Below are positions 1 through 7,600 of a stretch of 10,031 nt of DNA, piece by piece (position 1 is the first letter of the stretch; the number at the start of each line of letters is the position of its first letter). Source of the DNA: an uncultured bacterium (GTDB lineage Bacteria > Hydrogenedentota > Hydrogenedentia > Hydrogenedentales > SLHB01); the NCBI GenBank assembly GCA_937928585.1, contig CALEZK010000142.1:1-10031 (forward strand), given 5' to 3'. Made by a program: the position numbers and the translations under genes. The notes beneath the pieces are model-generated. The model saw nothing but the letters and a program-made list of their open reading frames with translations. It did not search any database and had not been told where the DNA came from.

Positions 1-83
1 GCATAGAAGAGGGCACGCCGATAGTCATTGTGCAGGCGGATGGAAACCGTTACGTTGTCGATCGGGTAAAGTTGTCCGCGTAA
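1..83 (+). CDS. 3' end of an NfeD-like gene (partial)
   Basis: This is the last 26 codons of a gene that begins before the window. Reading starts with the codon at position 3 and stops at TAA 81-83. The peptide has the pattern I-E-x-G-x-x-I-V-I-V-x-x-x-G-N-R-x-V-V. This closely parallels the end of the complete NfeD protein encoded at 427-906 (I-D-x-G-x-x-V-x-V-I-x-x-x-G-N-R-x-V-V) and is typical of the last strands of the NfeD C-terminal OB fold. The protein is therefore probably a second NfeD paralogue. It could be the long form with an N-terminal ClpP-like serine protease domain, as in Bacillus YqeZ, or another short form; the missing part would decide. Only 41 bases separate it from the next gene, which suggests co-transcription. 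Family assignment rests on a short stretch, so it is moderately sure. Confidence 0.6.
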   Translation, partial: IEEGTPIVIVQADGNRYVVDRVKLSA

Positions 84-124
84 TGGCGATGGACCATTGC
101 CCCAACGAATGAAAGCGAGACACC

Positions 125-430
125 GTGAGCTTAGACGTGCGCAATTCGCTAATCCGGATGCTGAAACAACTCATAGAAGACATGATGGTCATTCAGCAAC
201 AGGGCGCGGGATACTACAGTTGCATCCCGCTTGTGAAGCGTTATAACAAGCTGCTTGGGCAAAGCGTATCGCTTTTCCCCGGCGGCAACGGATTGATTGC
301 GACGTTTGAAAAGCTGGAGGAAAGCGACCCCAAGGATCCCGCCGACAAAATGAAGGTGGTGCAGGCGATCCGCATCGAAATTGGTCAGCTTTTGGCCCTG
401 CTCGAATCGAGTGGAGATACGAACGCATGA
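125..430 (+). CDS. 101-residue protein of unknown function between two NfeD genes
   Basis: I do not recognise this family. The start is GTG at 125: an in-frame TGA at 110-112 lies just upstream, and the next Met is residue 12. A weak purine-rich stretch (GAAAGCGAG, 111-119) stands in front. The protein is soluble-looking, with no signal peptide or membrane segment. It appears mostly helical: a helix over about residues 2-26, a central stretch 28-52 containing GYYSCIPLVKRYNKLLG and a FPGG turn, an acidic DPKDPADK segment around 68-75, and a C-terminal amphipathic helix 76-95 (VVQAIRIEIGQLLALLE). Cys33 is the only cysteine. Its stop overlaps the ATG of the following NfeD gene in an ATGA arrangement (427-430), so translation of the two is probably coupled. 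A cytoplasmic partner of the NfeD/flotillin proteins is a reasonable inference from position only. Confidence 0.85.
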   Translation: MSLDVRNSLIRMLKQLIEDMMVIQQQGAGYYSCIPLVKRYNKLLGQSVSLFPGGNGLIATFEKLEESDPKDPADKMKVVQAIRIEIGQLLALLESSGDTNA

Positions 431-906
431 TTTCCTGGATGATTTTCTTTTTTGTAGTCGGGATAGTGCTGATACTCGCCGAGTTTATCCTGCCTGGATT
501 GATCTGCGGTGTTCTCGGCGGGCTTTCGGTGACGGCGAGCTGCGTTATCGCGCTGTCGTGGCACCCGGAGCACGCATTGATGATTATCATTGCGGAGTTG
601 GTGGCCGTGACGGCGAGTGTAGTGGCGGGGTTCTACCTCATGGCGCGCTCACCGCTGGGAAAAGCGATGGTGCTCGGCGACACGCAGAACGCGAATGCTG
701 GGTGGGTATCCGATCTTTCCGATACGAGCCTCATCGGGGCGACTGGGCAGGCCTTCACCGCGCTGCGGCCGGCCGGCACGATTGTAATTGGCGGAAAAAA
801 AATTAATGCGGTGTCCTCCGGCGACTTTATCGATAACGGCGCGACGGTGAAAGTGATCGAGGTGAGCGGTAATCGCGTAGTTGTGGAACCTGCCGCGAAC
901 ACTTAG
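427..906 (+). CDS. Short NfeD-family membrane protein
   Basis: This is a 159-residue integral membrane protein of the NfeD family. Three membrane segments are visible at about residues 3-21, 23-43 and 49-72. The loop after the first contains the family-like E-F-I-L-P-G followed by a Gly-rich stretch (19-32). Residues 103-155 form the C-terminal OB-fold domain, with the signatures G-A-T-G-x-A-x-T-A-L-R-P-A-G (104-117) and I-D-N-G-x-x-V-x-V-I-x-x-x-G-N-R-V-V-V (135-153). There is no ClpP-like protease domain, so it is the short type. NfeD proteins are usually encoded beside flotillins/stomatins, and the OB fold is thought to help scaffold their membrane assemblies; floA follows here. The ATG at 427 overlaps the preceding stop by four bases, and a GGAG at 413-416 gives an acceptable, somewhat distant ribosome binding site. 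Confidence 0.93.
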   Translation: MISWMIFFFVVGIVLILAEFILPGLICGVLGGLSVTASCVIALSWHPEHALMIIIAELVAVTASVVAGFYLMARSPLGKAMVLGDTQNANAGWVSDLSDTSLIGATGQAFTALRPAGTIVIGGKKINAVSSGDFIDNGATVKVIEVSGNRVVVEPAANT

Positions 907-1021
907 GCACGCGCGCTTGCGAGCATTACACGCTTAATACGCAACGAATTATTGTCAGGCGTAACGTGTTGTGCCAGCTGCGGGACATGTACGATTTTTC
1001 TAAACATTCGCCGCCGAAGGG

Positions 1022-1030
1022 TGGTATGGT
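1022..1030 (+). promoter_or_regulatory. Candidate extended -10 promoter for floA
   Basis: In the 167-base gap between the NfeD gene and floA, TGGTATGGT fits an extended -10 element (TG-n-TATGGT, hexamer 1025-1030, four of six bases matching TATAAT). No convincing -35 hexamer lies 16-18 bases upstream. Transcription from here would start near 1037 and give a leader of about 37 bases that contains the floA ribosome binding site. This is a sequence guess only. The rest of the gap (907-1021) shows no gene and no clear hairpin with a T tract, so floA could also be reached by read-through from the NfeD gene. Confidence 0.35.
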
Positions 1031-1060
1031 ACTGCACAATTAACAGATCACACGTTCACG

Positions 1061-1069
1061 AAAGGGAGA
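1061..1069 (+). promoter_or_regulatory. Ribosome binding site of floA
   Basis: AAAGGGAGA lies five bases (after the last G of GGGAG) before the ATG at 1074. It is a good match to the anti-Shine-Dalgarno sequence and the clearest ribosome binding site in the window. It fixes the floA start. The other genes here have weak sites or none, which suggests floA is translated more strongly than its neighbours. Confidence 0.75.
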
Positions 1070-1073
1070 ACTA

Positions 1074-2102
1074 ATGGACACCTTATGGCCGGTAATCACC
1101 GTCGGCGGCGTCATTTTCGCGCTGATATTTGGATTGATCGCCGTAATCATTCTCATTAACTTTTTCAATTTGTGGATTCAGGCGTGGGCCTCAGGCGCGT
1201 CAGTTTCTCTCATAAGCCTGATCGTGATGCGCCTGCGAAAGGTCAATCCGAACACGATCGTGCAAAATCGCATCAACGCGGTGAAGGCCGGGCTGAACGT
1301 TTCGACCAACGAACTCGAAACCCACTATCTCGCGGGCGGTAACGTGACGCGCGTCGTGCAGGCGCTCATCGCCGCGAACAAGGCAAACATTGACCTGAGT
1401 TTCCAGCGCGCGACGGCCATCGACCTCGCGGGCCGCGACATTCTTGACGCCGTGCAAACCTCCGTCAACCCCAAGGTGATCGATTGCCCCGATCCACGGC
1501 AGGGCCAGACGGCCATCGCCGCCGTGGCCATGGATGGCATCCAGCTCAAGGCGAAAGCACGCGTGACGGTGCGCACGAACATCAACAGCCTCGTTGGCGG
1601 CGCGACGGAAGAGACGATTATCGCGCGCGTCGGCGAAGGTATCGTTACGACGATTGGCTCCGCGCCGACGCACAAGCAGGTGTTGGAGAATCCGGACCGC
1701 ATCTCGAAGACGGTGCTGCAACGCGGACTTGATGCGGGAACGGCGTTCGAGATTCTTTCCATCGATATCGCGGACGTGGATGTCGGCGAAAACATCGGTG
1801 CGCAGTTGCAGATGCGCCAGGCGGAAGCCGACAAGCAAATCGCCCAGGCGCGCGCCGAAGAGCGCCGCGCGATGGCCATGGCACGCGAACAGGAAATGCG
1901 CGCGCAGGTTGTTGAAATGCGCGCGCGCGTCGTGGAAGCGGAAGCGGAAGTGCCGCGCGCGATGGCGGAAGCATTCCGCAGCGGCAATCTCGGCATCATG
2001 GATTACTACAAAATGAAAAACATCAATGCCGACACGTCGATGCGGGAATCGATCTCCAAGACCGAAGGCCGCGGCGAAGACGAATCCAATCCGAAAATGT
2101 AG
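1074..2102 (+). CDS. floA: Flotillin-like protein FloA
   Basis: This 342-residue membrane scaffold protein organises functional membrane microdomains. FloA (Bacillus YqfA) oligomerises at the inner face of the cytoplasmic membrane and influences fluidity, signalling and protein recruitment. Residues 7-37 form a hydrophobic hairpin-type anchor. The SPFH region (about 44-245) carries highly conserved stretches such as HYLAGGN (84-90), AIDLAGRD (115-122), GGATEETIIARVGEGI (175-190) and FEILSIDIADVDVG (225-238). Residues 248-305 are a charged Ala/Glu/Arg coiled coil of the flotillin type (QAEADKQIAQARAEERRAM onward), followed by the conserved SGN-x-G-x-M-D-Y block (303-311). Length is close to the Bacillus protein (about 330). 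Compared from memory with that protein, it has about seven extra residues around 138-147 (after the conserved KVI) and a different acidic tail. Its neighbours are an NfeD gene upstream and an anchored disordered protein nine bases downstream. Confidence 0.97.
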   Translation: MDTLWPVITVGGVIFALIFGLIAVIILINFFNLWIQAWASGASVSLISLIVMRLRKVNPNTIVQNRINAVKAGLNVSTNELETHYLAGGNVTRVVQALIAANKANIDLSFQRATAIDLAGRDILDAVQTSVNPKVIDCPDPRQGQTAIAAVAMDGIQLKAKARVTVRTNINSLVGGATEETIIARVGEGIVTTIGSAPTHKQVLENPDRISKTVLQRGLDAGTAFEILSIDIADVDVGENIGAQLQMRQAEADKQIAQARAEERRAMAMAREQEMRAQVVEMRARVVEAEAEVPRAMAEAFRSGNLGIMDYYKMKNINADTSMRESISKTEGRGEDESNPKM

Positions 2103-2111
2103 CCGCGATCC

Positions 2112-2852
2112 ATGGAAAATCTAGGCGAAATCATCTACGTTATCGGGTTTGTCATTTTCGTTGTCGTCGCAATTGTGCGTAAAATCGCGGAAGGGCGGGA
2201 CGCAGCAACGCGCAAAGACGAAACAGAATGGACAGCCGAAGATTTGCCTGAAGAAATGCGCAAGATGCTCTTCGGCGAAAGCGCGACGCAGACCGCAAAA
2301 CCTGCGACGCGTCAGCCCCGGCAGATCGACCCGTTTGACGAGACGCGGCATGTACCGCAAGACGCGCGGCGTGAATTTGAGCCCAAGACGGCACAACCAC
2401 GTCAAGGGACGCCACGCCCGCCGGTGCCACCGCAGCCGCGGCCCCAGATGCGGCAAGCGCCGCCGCCGCCACGACCCGCGGAGCGGCAGCGTCCACCGGT
2501 ACCGCCGCGCCAAGCACCCAAAGAGCAACAGCCGCGCATGACGCCGCAGATGAGCGAGGGTTCGCAGCCGCGCGCGCCGCAACCCCAAATGCGTCAGGCG
2601 CCCCAGATGCGCCAGCAACCCCAGCAGCAGTCTCAGCCGCAACAACAGCGAAGGCAACAAGCGCCCCCGCGCATTCGCACGCAGCAGGTAGAGAATGAAG
2701 AGGGGCCGCGGTCGCCCATGCCGAAGCGCGCTCCCGCGCAGAAGGTCGTGCGCGCGCCGCGCGTCAGCAGTTCCTGGCTATCGACCAAGGCCGATGTGCG
2801 CCGTGCCATCGTGTTGACAGAGATTCTTGGCCCGCCGAAAGCCCTGCAGTAA
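2112..2852 (+). CDS. Single-pass membrane protein with long Pro/Gln/Arg-rich disordered region
   Basis: This 246-residue protein has no enzyme motif that I recognise. Residues 6-22 are a hydrophobic membrane anchor (IIYVIGFVIFVVVAIVRK), with the positive RK after it pointing to a cytoplasmic C-terminal part. Residues 36-57 are an acidic, helix-prone patch (DETEWTAEDLPEEMRKMLFG). Residues about 60-215 are low complexity, rich in Pro, Gln, Arg and Ala, basic and surely disordered, with three copies of PQMRQ(A/Q)P. The last 28 residues become ordered again and contain RRAIVLTEILGPPKAL (230-245), a short hydrophobic tail that looks conserved. I recall similar tails on other proteins from Planctomycetota-like bacteria but cannot confirm this here. 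The gene starts nine bases after floA with no clear ribosome binding site, so it is probably translated by re-initiation. It is likely a membrane-tethered partner of the flotillin complex; this is inference. Confidence 0.85.
   Translation: MENLGEIIYVIGFVIFVVVAIVRKIAEGRDAATRKDETEWTAEDLPEEMRKMLFGESATQTAKPATRQPRQIDPFDETRHVPQDARREFEPKTAQPRQGTPRPPVPPQPRPQMRQAPPPPRPAERQRPPVPPRQAPKEQQPRMTPQMSEGSQPRAPQPQMRQAPQMRQQPQQQSQPQQQRRQQAPPRIRTQQVENEEGPRSPMPKRAPAQKVVRAPRVSSSWLSTKADVRRAIVLTEILGPPKALQ
2442..2621 (+). repeat. Three coding repeats of PQMRQ(A/Q)P
   Basis: Within the disordered linker the peptide PQMRQAP occurs at residues 111-117 and 158-164, and PQMRQQP at 164-170, sharing the proline between the last two. 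The DNA copies are 2442-2462, 2583-2603 and 2601-2621. They differ at synonymous positions (Gln CAG/CAA, Arg CGG/CGT/CGC, Pro CCC/CCG), so the repeat is kept at peptide rather than DNA level. Confidence 0.7.
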
Positions 2853-2925
2853 GCGCGGGGTCGCGCGTTCCATCGTTGCAGAAATGATCCGGCAAGTTTG
2901 CGGGTATCCCTCCGCACCTCGCTTT

Positions 2926-2934
2926 TGTTACACT
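2926..2934 (+). promoter_or_regulatory. Candidate extended -10 promoter for the XPB gene (leaderless)
   Basis: TGTTACACT matches an extended -10 (TG-n-TACACT, hexamer 2929-2934, four of six bases of TATAAT). The ATG of the helicase gene is at 2943, eight bases after the hexamer, so transcription would start at or within a base or two of the start codon. No Shine-Dalgarno sequence lies in front of that ATG, which agrees with a leaderless transcript. A -35 element is not evident: TTGCGG at 2898 is 25 bases away, too far. The remainder of the 2853-2942 gap holds only a five-pair GC hairpin (2853-2866) without a T tract. Confidence 0.45.
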
Positions 2935-2942
2935 TAATCCTT

Positions 2943-4661
2943 ATGGCATCCAACGACCAAAAACCATTGATTGTTCAGTCCGACCGTTCCATTTTGCTGG
3001 AAACGGACGGCCCTCGCTTCGAGGACGCCCGCGATAGCATCGCCGCGTTTGCGGAACTTGTAAAATCGCCGGAACACATTCATACATACCGCATTACGCC
3101 GCTTTCACTTTGGAACGCGGCGGCGTCGGGCATGGCAGCAGACGAGATCATTGATCGCCTGAAACTTTTTAGCCGGTATGAAGTGCCGGAGAACGTCATC
3201 GTCGATGTCCGCGACAACGTTTCGCGGTATGGCCGCCTGAAACTGTTCAAGAAAGAAGGTGGCGGCGATTTGGTGCTGTATTCCGACGATTCCCTGTTGA
3301 TCGTACAGTTGCTCAATCAAAAATCTTTGCAGCCCTATCTCAGCGGTTCACCGGACGGGCATCATATTTTTGTAAAACCGGCTGACCGCGGAAACGTCAA
3401 AAGTGCGCTGATCAAAATCGGCTTTCCGGTTGAAGATCTCGCGGGGTACGTTGAGGGCGCGCCTCTCGATATCGAATTGCGAACGGAAACACTTGCCGGA
3501 AAACCGTTTGGAATGCGCAAGTACCAGAAGGAAAGCGTGGACGCGTTTTATCTGAACGGATCCAACCAGGGTGGCAGCGGCGTCGTTGTGCTTCCGTGCG
3601 GCGCGGGCAAGACCTGCGTCGCCATTGGCACGATAAGCAGGCTCAAAACGCAGACGCTTGTGCTGACCACGAACACAGTCGCATTGCGCCAGTGGAAAAA
3701 CGAACTGCTCGACAAGACTACCATCACCGAAGATCAAATCGGCGAGTACAGCGGAGACTCGAAAGAGATACGTCCCGTGACACTCGCGACGTATCAGGTC
3801 CTCACTTATCGCAAGGCCAAGGATAGTCCCTTCGTTCACTTCAGCCTTTTCGATGAAGGAAACTGGGGACTGATTGTGTACGACGAAGTGCATCTGCTTC
3901 CCGCGCCGGTTTTTCGCGCGACAGCGGCGTTGCAGGCGCGGCGGCGGCTTGGCCTGACGGCCACGCTTGTGCGGGAAGACGCGCGCGAAGACGACGTATT
4001 CAGTCTGATAGGCCCGAAGAAATACGATGTTCCTTGGAAAGTCCTCGAGAAGCAAGGCTGGATAGCGCAGGCACTGTGCACGGAAGTGCGGGTGCCGTTG
4101 CCGACGGAAGAACGGTATCGCTATGCCATCGCCGACAAGCGCGGAAAATTCCGAATCGCATCGACGAATCCGGTTAAGGCCTCCGTGTGCGAGCAGTTGG
4201 TGGCGAAGCACAAGAACGACAATGTGCTCATCATCGGCCAGTATCTGGATCAGCTCAAAGTGCTCGCGAAAGTGTTTGACGCGCCGATTATCACGGGGCA
4301 GACCGCCAACAAGAAACGGGAAGAGCTCTACAAGGCGTTTCGCACGGGCGAGTGCAAGCTGCTGATCGTTTCCAAAGTTGCGAACTTTGCCATCGATCTG
4401 CCGGACGCGAACATTGCCATTCAGGTATCCGGCACTTTCGGTTCGAGACAGGAAGAAGCGCAGCGGCTCGGGCGCATTCTGCGGCCCAAGAGTGATTCGA
4501 CAATTGCGCATTTCTATTCGCTGGTTTCTAAAGACACCTGCGACCAAGACTATAGCGTGAAGCGTCAGCTTTTCCTGACCGAGCAGGGTTATCGATACGA
4601 GATCAAGAACGCCGATGAATTCGCCACACAGGCAGCCCCTGCAGTGCACGGAGGGGCGTAA
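2943..4661 (+). CDS. XPB/Rad25-type DNA helicase (superfamily 2)
   Basis: This 572-residue 3'-5' DNA helicase/translocase is the bacterial counterpart of the nucleotide excision repair and transcription factor XPB. Residues 1-190 are the N-terminal XPB/Ssl2-like and damage-recognition part. The helicase core starts at M-R-x-Y-Q (about 196). Motif I is CGAGKT (219-224), motif II is DEVH (314-317), and motif III is GLTATLVRED (337-346), with the RED residues (344-346) diagnostic for XPB. A G-P-K-x-Y-x-x-x-W stretch and a Cys-x-E-V segment follow, then motif VI QRLGRILRPK (507-516) and the XPB-type tail FYSLVSKDT...KRQ.FL..QGY. All catalytic residues are present. ATG 2943 is preferred over an in-frame TTG at 2898: the extra 15 residues would be a hydrophobic stretch unsuited to a helicase, and a -10-like box overlaps them. 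addB follows 30 bases downstream, so a joint repair role is plausible. No Bax1-like nuclease partner is seen nearby. Confidence 0.95.
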   Translation: MASNDQKPLIVQSDRSILLETDGPRFEDARDSIAAFAELVKSPEHIHTYRITPLSLWNAAASGMAADEIIDRLKLFSRYEVPENVIVDVRDNVSRYGRLKLFKKEGGGDLVLYSDDSLLIVQLLNQKSLQPYLSGSPDGHHIFVKPADRGNVKSALIKIGFPVEDLAGYVEGAPLDIELRTETLAGKPFGMRKYQKESVDAFYLNGSNQGGSGVVVLPCGAGKTCVAIGTISRLKTQTLVLTTNTVALRQWKNELLDKTTITEDQIGEYSGDSKEIRPVTLATYQVLTYRKAKDSPFVHFSLFDEGNWGLIVYDEVHLLPAPVFRATAALQARRRLGLTATLVREDAREDDVFSLIGPKKYDVPWKVLEKQGWIAQALCTEVRVPLPTEERYRYAIADKRGKFRIASTNPVKASVCEQLVAKHKNDNVLIIGQYLDQLKVLAKVFDAPIITGQTANKKREELYKAFRTGECKLLIVSKVANFAIDLPDANIAIQVSGTFGSRQEEAQRLGRILRPKSDSTIAHFYSLVSKDTCDQDYSVKRQLFLTEQGYRYEIKNADEFATQAAPAVHGGA

Positions 4662-4691
4662 CACGCGCGCGATACGGCGAGACCCCCGATA

Positions 4692-7600
4692 GTGGCCACC
4701 GCGCGTCTGTATTACGGAGGTGCGCGTTCCGGGCGGGAACACATTATCGACGGCCACGTCGCGGATCGCTGGAACGAGGCGCTGCTTGTCGTTCCCACGC
4801 GCGCGGAGGCCAACGATCGCGCTGCACGCATCATTCAGTCGTCCAACCTTGCCGGCGCGTGGGGCGAACGCGTAGTTTCCTTCGAAGATTTTGCGTTGCT
4901 GCTCGTTCGCGATACCGGCATTTACCCGCATGTGCTTGACGAATCCGATCGGCGCGTATTGCTGGAGCGCGCCATCGACCCGCTGCGCGCGTCGACACTA
5001 CTGAACCCTTTACACGAGGCAGCCGATACGCCCGGATTTGTCGCGCACATGCAGCGCATTATTACCAAGCTCAAACAGGCTGCCGTCGAGCCCGCCGCTT
5101 TTCGCGAGGCAATCGCGCGGCGCAGCCGGCCGTCCTGGCTCGATCCAATTGTCGCAGCGATATACGAGGCCTACCAGAGCGCACTTGCCGAGACCCAGTC
5201 TTATGATCACGTAGGGCTTTATTGGCAGGCAGCGATCGCACTCAACCCAAATAGACCAAAGCTCTTCGATCGTGTGCGCCTGCTCGCATTCGATGGTTTT
5301 GACGATTTCACGCCCTCGGAGTTTCGCGTTATTCGAAACACGGCGCCCCACGTAGACACGCTCCTCTTCGGAATAGCCTGCTCATTGGACGTTCCGTCAC
5401 AGAGAGACCTCTTTGCCATTCCGATTCGCACCGCGGAACAACTGATTGCCGCTTTCGACGGCATGCAGACGATTCCCTGCCAGAGCGATCCACCCACATT
5501 GCGCCATGCGTTTGCAGCGCAGGAACTCTTTTGGCGCTCGATGCCAGCAGCACCGGGTACTCTTGTGGAGAATCTGACATTGCACGCGTGCCACGATGGC
5601 ATCCATGAATGTGAATTCATTTGTCGCGAGGTCAAAAAGCTGATCATCGAGAACGCGGCAGCCCCCGAAAGCATCGCAGTCGTATTCAGAAAACTCGATG
5701 ACGCCAGCGTGCAACTTCGATTGTCGCTTCGGGAGTTTGGTGTTCCCGCGAATTTCGGCGTGGCACGCACCCTTGCGGACAGTTCGCTCGCCGCGTTCGT
5801 GCTGGGGTTGCTTGATGTTGCGGAAACTTGGGAACGCGACAGCGTGCTGGACTTGCTGACCTCGCATTGGTTCGGACTCACGCCAAATGAGTCCGGCGCA
5901 CTGGATGTCATGGCGCGTCGCGCGGGAATCATTGAAGGCGAGCATGAATGGCTCAGACTCACCGAACGTTTGATAGCCTGGCTCATCGACGGCGCGGGGG
6001 AATCACGCGATGGTTTGCTTTCCCGCATGCCAGGCGCACTTGATACCGCCAAGCTGTTGAACGAGGCAGCGAAACGATTGGTGTCTTATACGAGTCGACT
6101 GCCTCGAAACGGCCTCTTCTCGGCGTATGTTTACGCGACACGCACGATTCTTGATGATCTCGCAGTTTCTCGTCGCGTGGAATTGCTTCAGGACGATGAC
6201 TTGCGCGCCCTGGAACGCGACTCGCTGACGGCGATCCATGCCGTGTTGAATCGACTTCTCGCATGGGATGCGCGCATGCCGCTTGACAAGAAGATCGACC
6301 TCGCCGCGTTTCGCGCGGCGCTCGATCGCGCATTCGCGGAAACGGCACTTCCCCTTGGACCTCCCCTCCGGGGCGTTCACGTGATTGATGTCGAAACTGC
6401 CAGGCACAAGCGATTCGAGCACGTTTTCCTGGGGGGACTTAACGAAGGCGAGTTCCCCTCTCCCCCATCGGCGGACGCCGTGTACACCGATGAAGACCGG
6501 GAAGATTTGGAACGCGCCGGGGTGCCCATCGAGAAACGCAGCAAGCATCTGGAGCGCGAAATGCTGCTTCTGCACCATGTGCTGGAAGGAGCATCCAAAA
6601 GCGCGACTATCACGTGGAAAACCGTTTCACACGATGGAAGACCGCTGGCCCCAAGCCCGTTTGTGGACGACCTGAAGGAACTGGCCCCCCAGGGCGAATC
6701 AGTTTACCCAACGACAGCTTCCTATCTGCCGGTTAGCACTGACGTTTGTTCGCTCCGCGATGTTTGGAATGTCTCGGCGTTTGCAAATGAGAACGAACTG
6801 CCGCCATCTTTCAACGATTCGCTTGCGCCAATCGTCGCCGGGGCCGCAATCGAAAACGAGCGTGGCAGCGCAGCGCCGTTCGGCCAGTACGATGGCGTAC
6901 TCGTGGATCGCGAAGGGTTGGCCAGTTTGCAAGAGAGCTATGGCCCTGCGCATGCCTTCAGCGCCGCGCAACTCGAAACCTATGCCAAATGTCCCTTTCA
7001 GTTTTATCTGGAGCGCGTGCTTCGCGTGGCAGAAGTGGAAGAGGCAGTGGCTGAATTTGACCGGCGAACGAGTGGCAGCATTCTGCACGAGACCTTGCAT
7101 CGGTTTCACGAGACGTTCGTGAACATTCCTACGCCACAAATTCCGGAGGAAGACGCGAACGAAGTGATGACGCGGCTTTTCGAGGAAATCTTCGAACGCC
7201 ATGCGCGCCGCGAAATCAGTGCGCCAAGCGGAATTATCGCGGTGGAGCGCGCACGATTGCATGCAACCCTGCTTCGCTATGTGGCGATCGAACGCAACAC
7301 CACGGATGAGTGGAAACCCAGCCACTTTGAAGTCGCCTTCGGGCAGGCGCATGGCACATCGGCGAATCCACTAAACCGTGTGGAACCTTTTTCGCTCGAA
7401 ACCAGTGCGGGACCGATCCTGATTTCAGGCCGCATAGACCGCATCGATCGACTCGATGATGTGTCGCGCATTATTGATTACAAGTCGAAAGTTTCCGTCA
7501 CCGGGAAAGACATCCTTGCAGGTGTGGCGCTTCAGCTACCGCTCTATGCATTGGCACTGGAGGGGCATCTGCTTCCCAATGTTCGATGCGAGGCTGCGCA

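Noticed and set aside
905..921. Sigma-54-like promoter, AGGCACGCGCGCTTGCG.
   Set aside because: The GG and GC elements are 13 bases apart instead of the strict 12, and the site overlaps the stop codon of the NfeD gene. No activator gene is nearby.
1594..2016. Alternative-frame open reading frame of 140 codons inside floA giving an Arg-rich product.
   Set aside because: It is a frame shadow of the coiled-coil region of floA, with a composition forced by GCG/CGC-rich codons.
2853..2866. Hairpin GCGCG-GGGT-CGCGC right after the stop of the disordered protein, as a terminator.
   Set aside because: It has only five pairs and no T tract follows, so it is not a convincing intrinsic terminator; such GC words are frequent in this DNA.
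2898..2942. TTG start that would extend XPB by 15 residues.
   Set aside because: The added residues (VSLRTSLLLHLIL-like) are hydrophobic and unlike a helicase start, the stretch contains a -10-like box, and ATG 2943 is a better start.
3348..4931. A 527-codon open frame on the - strand across the XPB gene and the start of addB.
   Set aside because: It is antisense to unmistakable XPB and AddB sequence, ends inside them, and its product has no recognisable motif. Long antisense frames arise easily opposite GC-rich codons.
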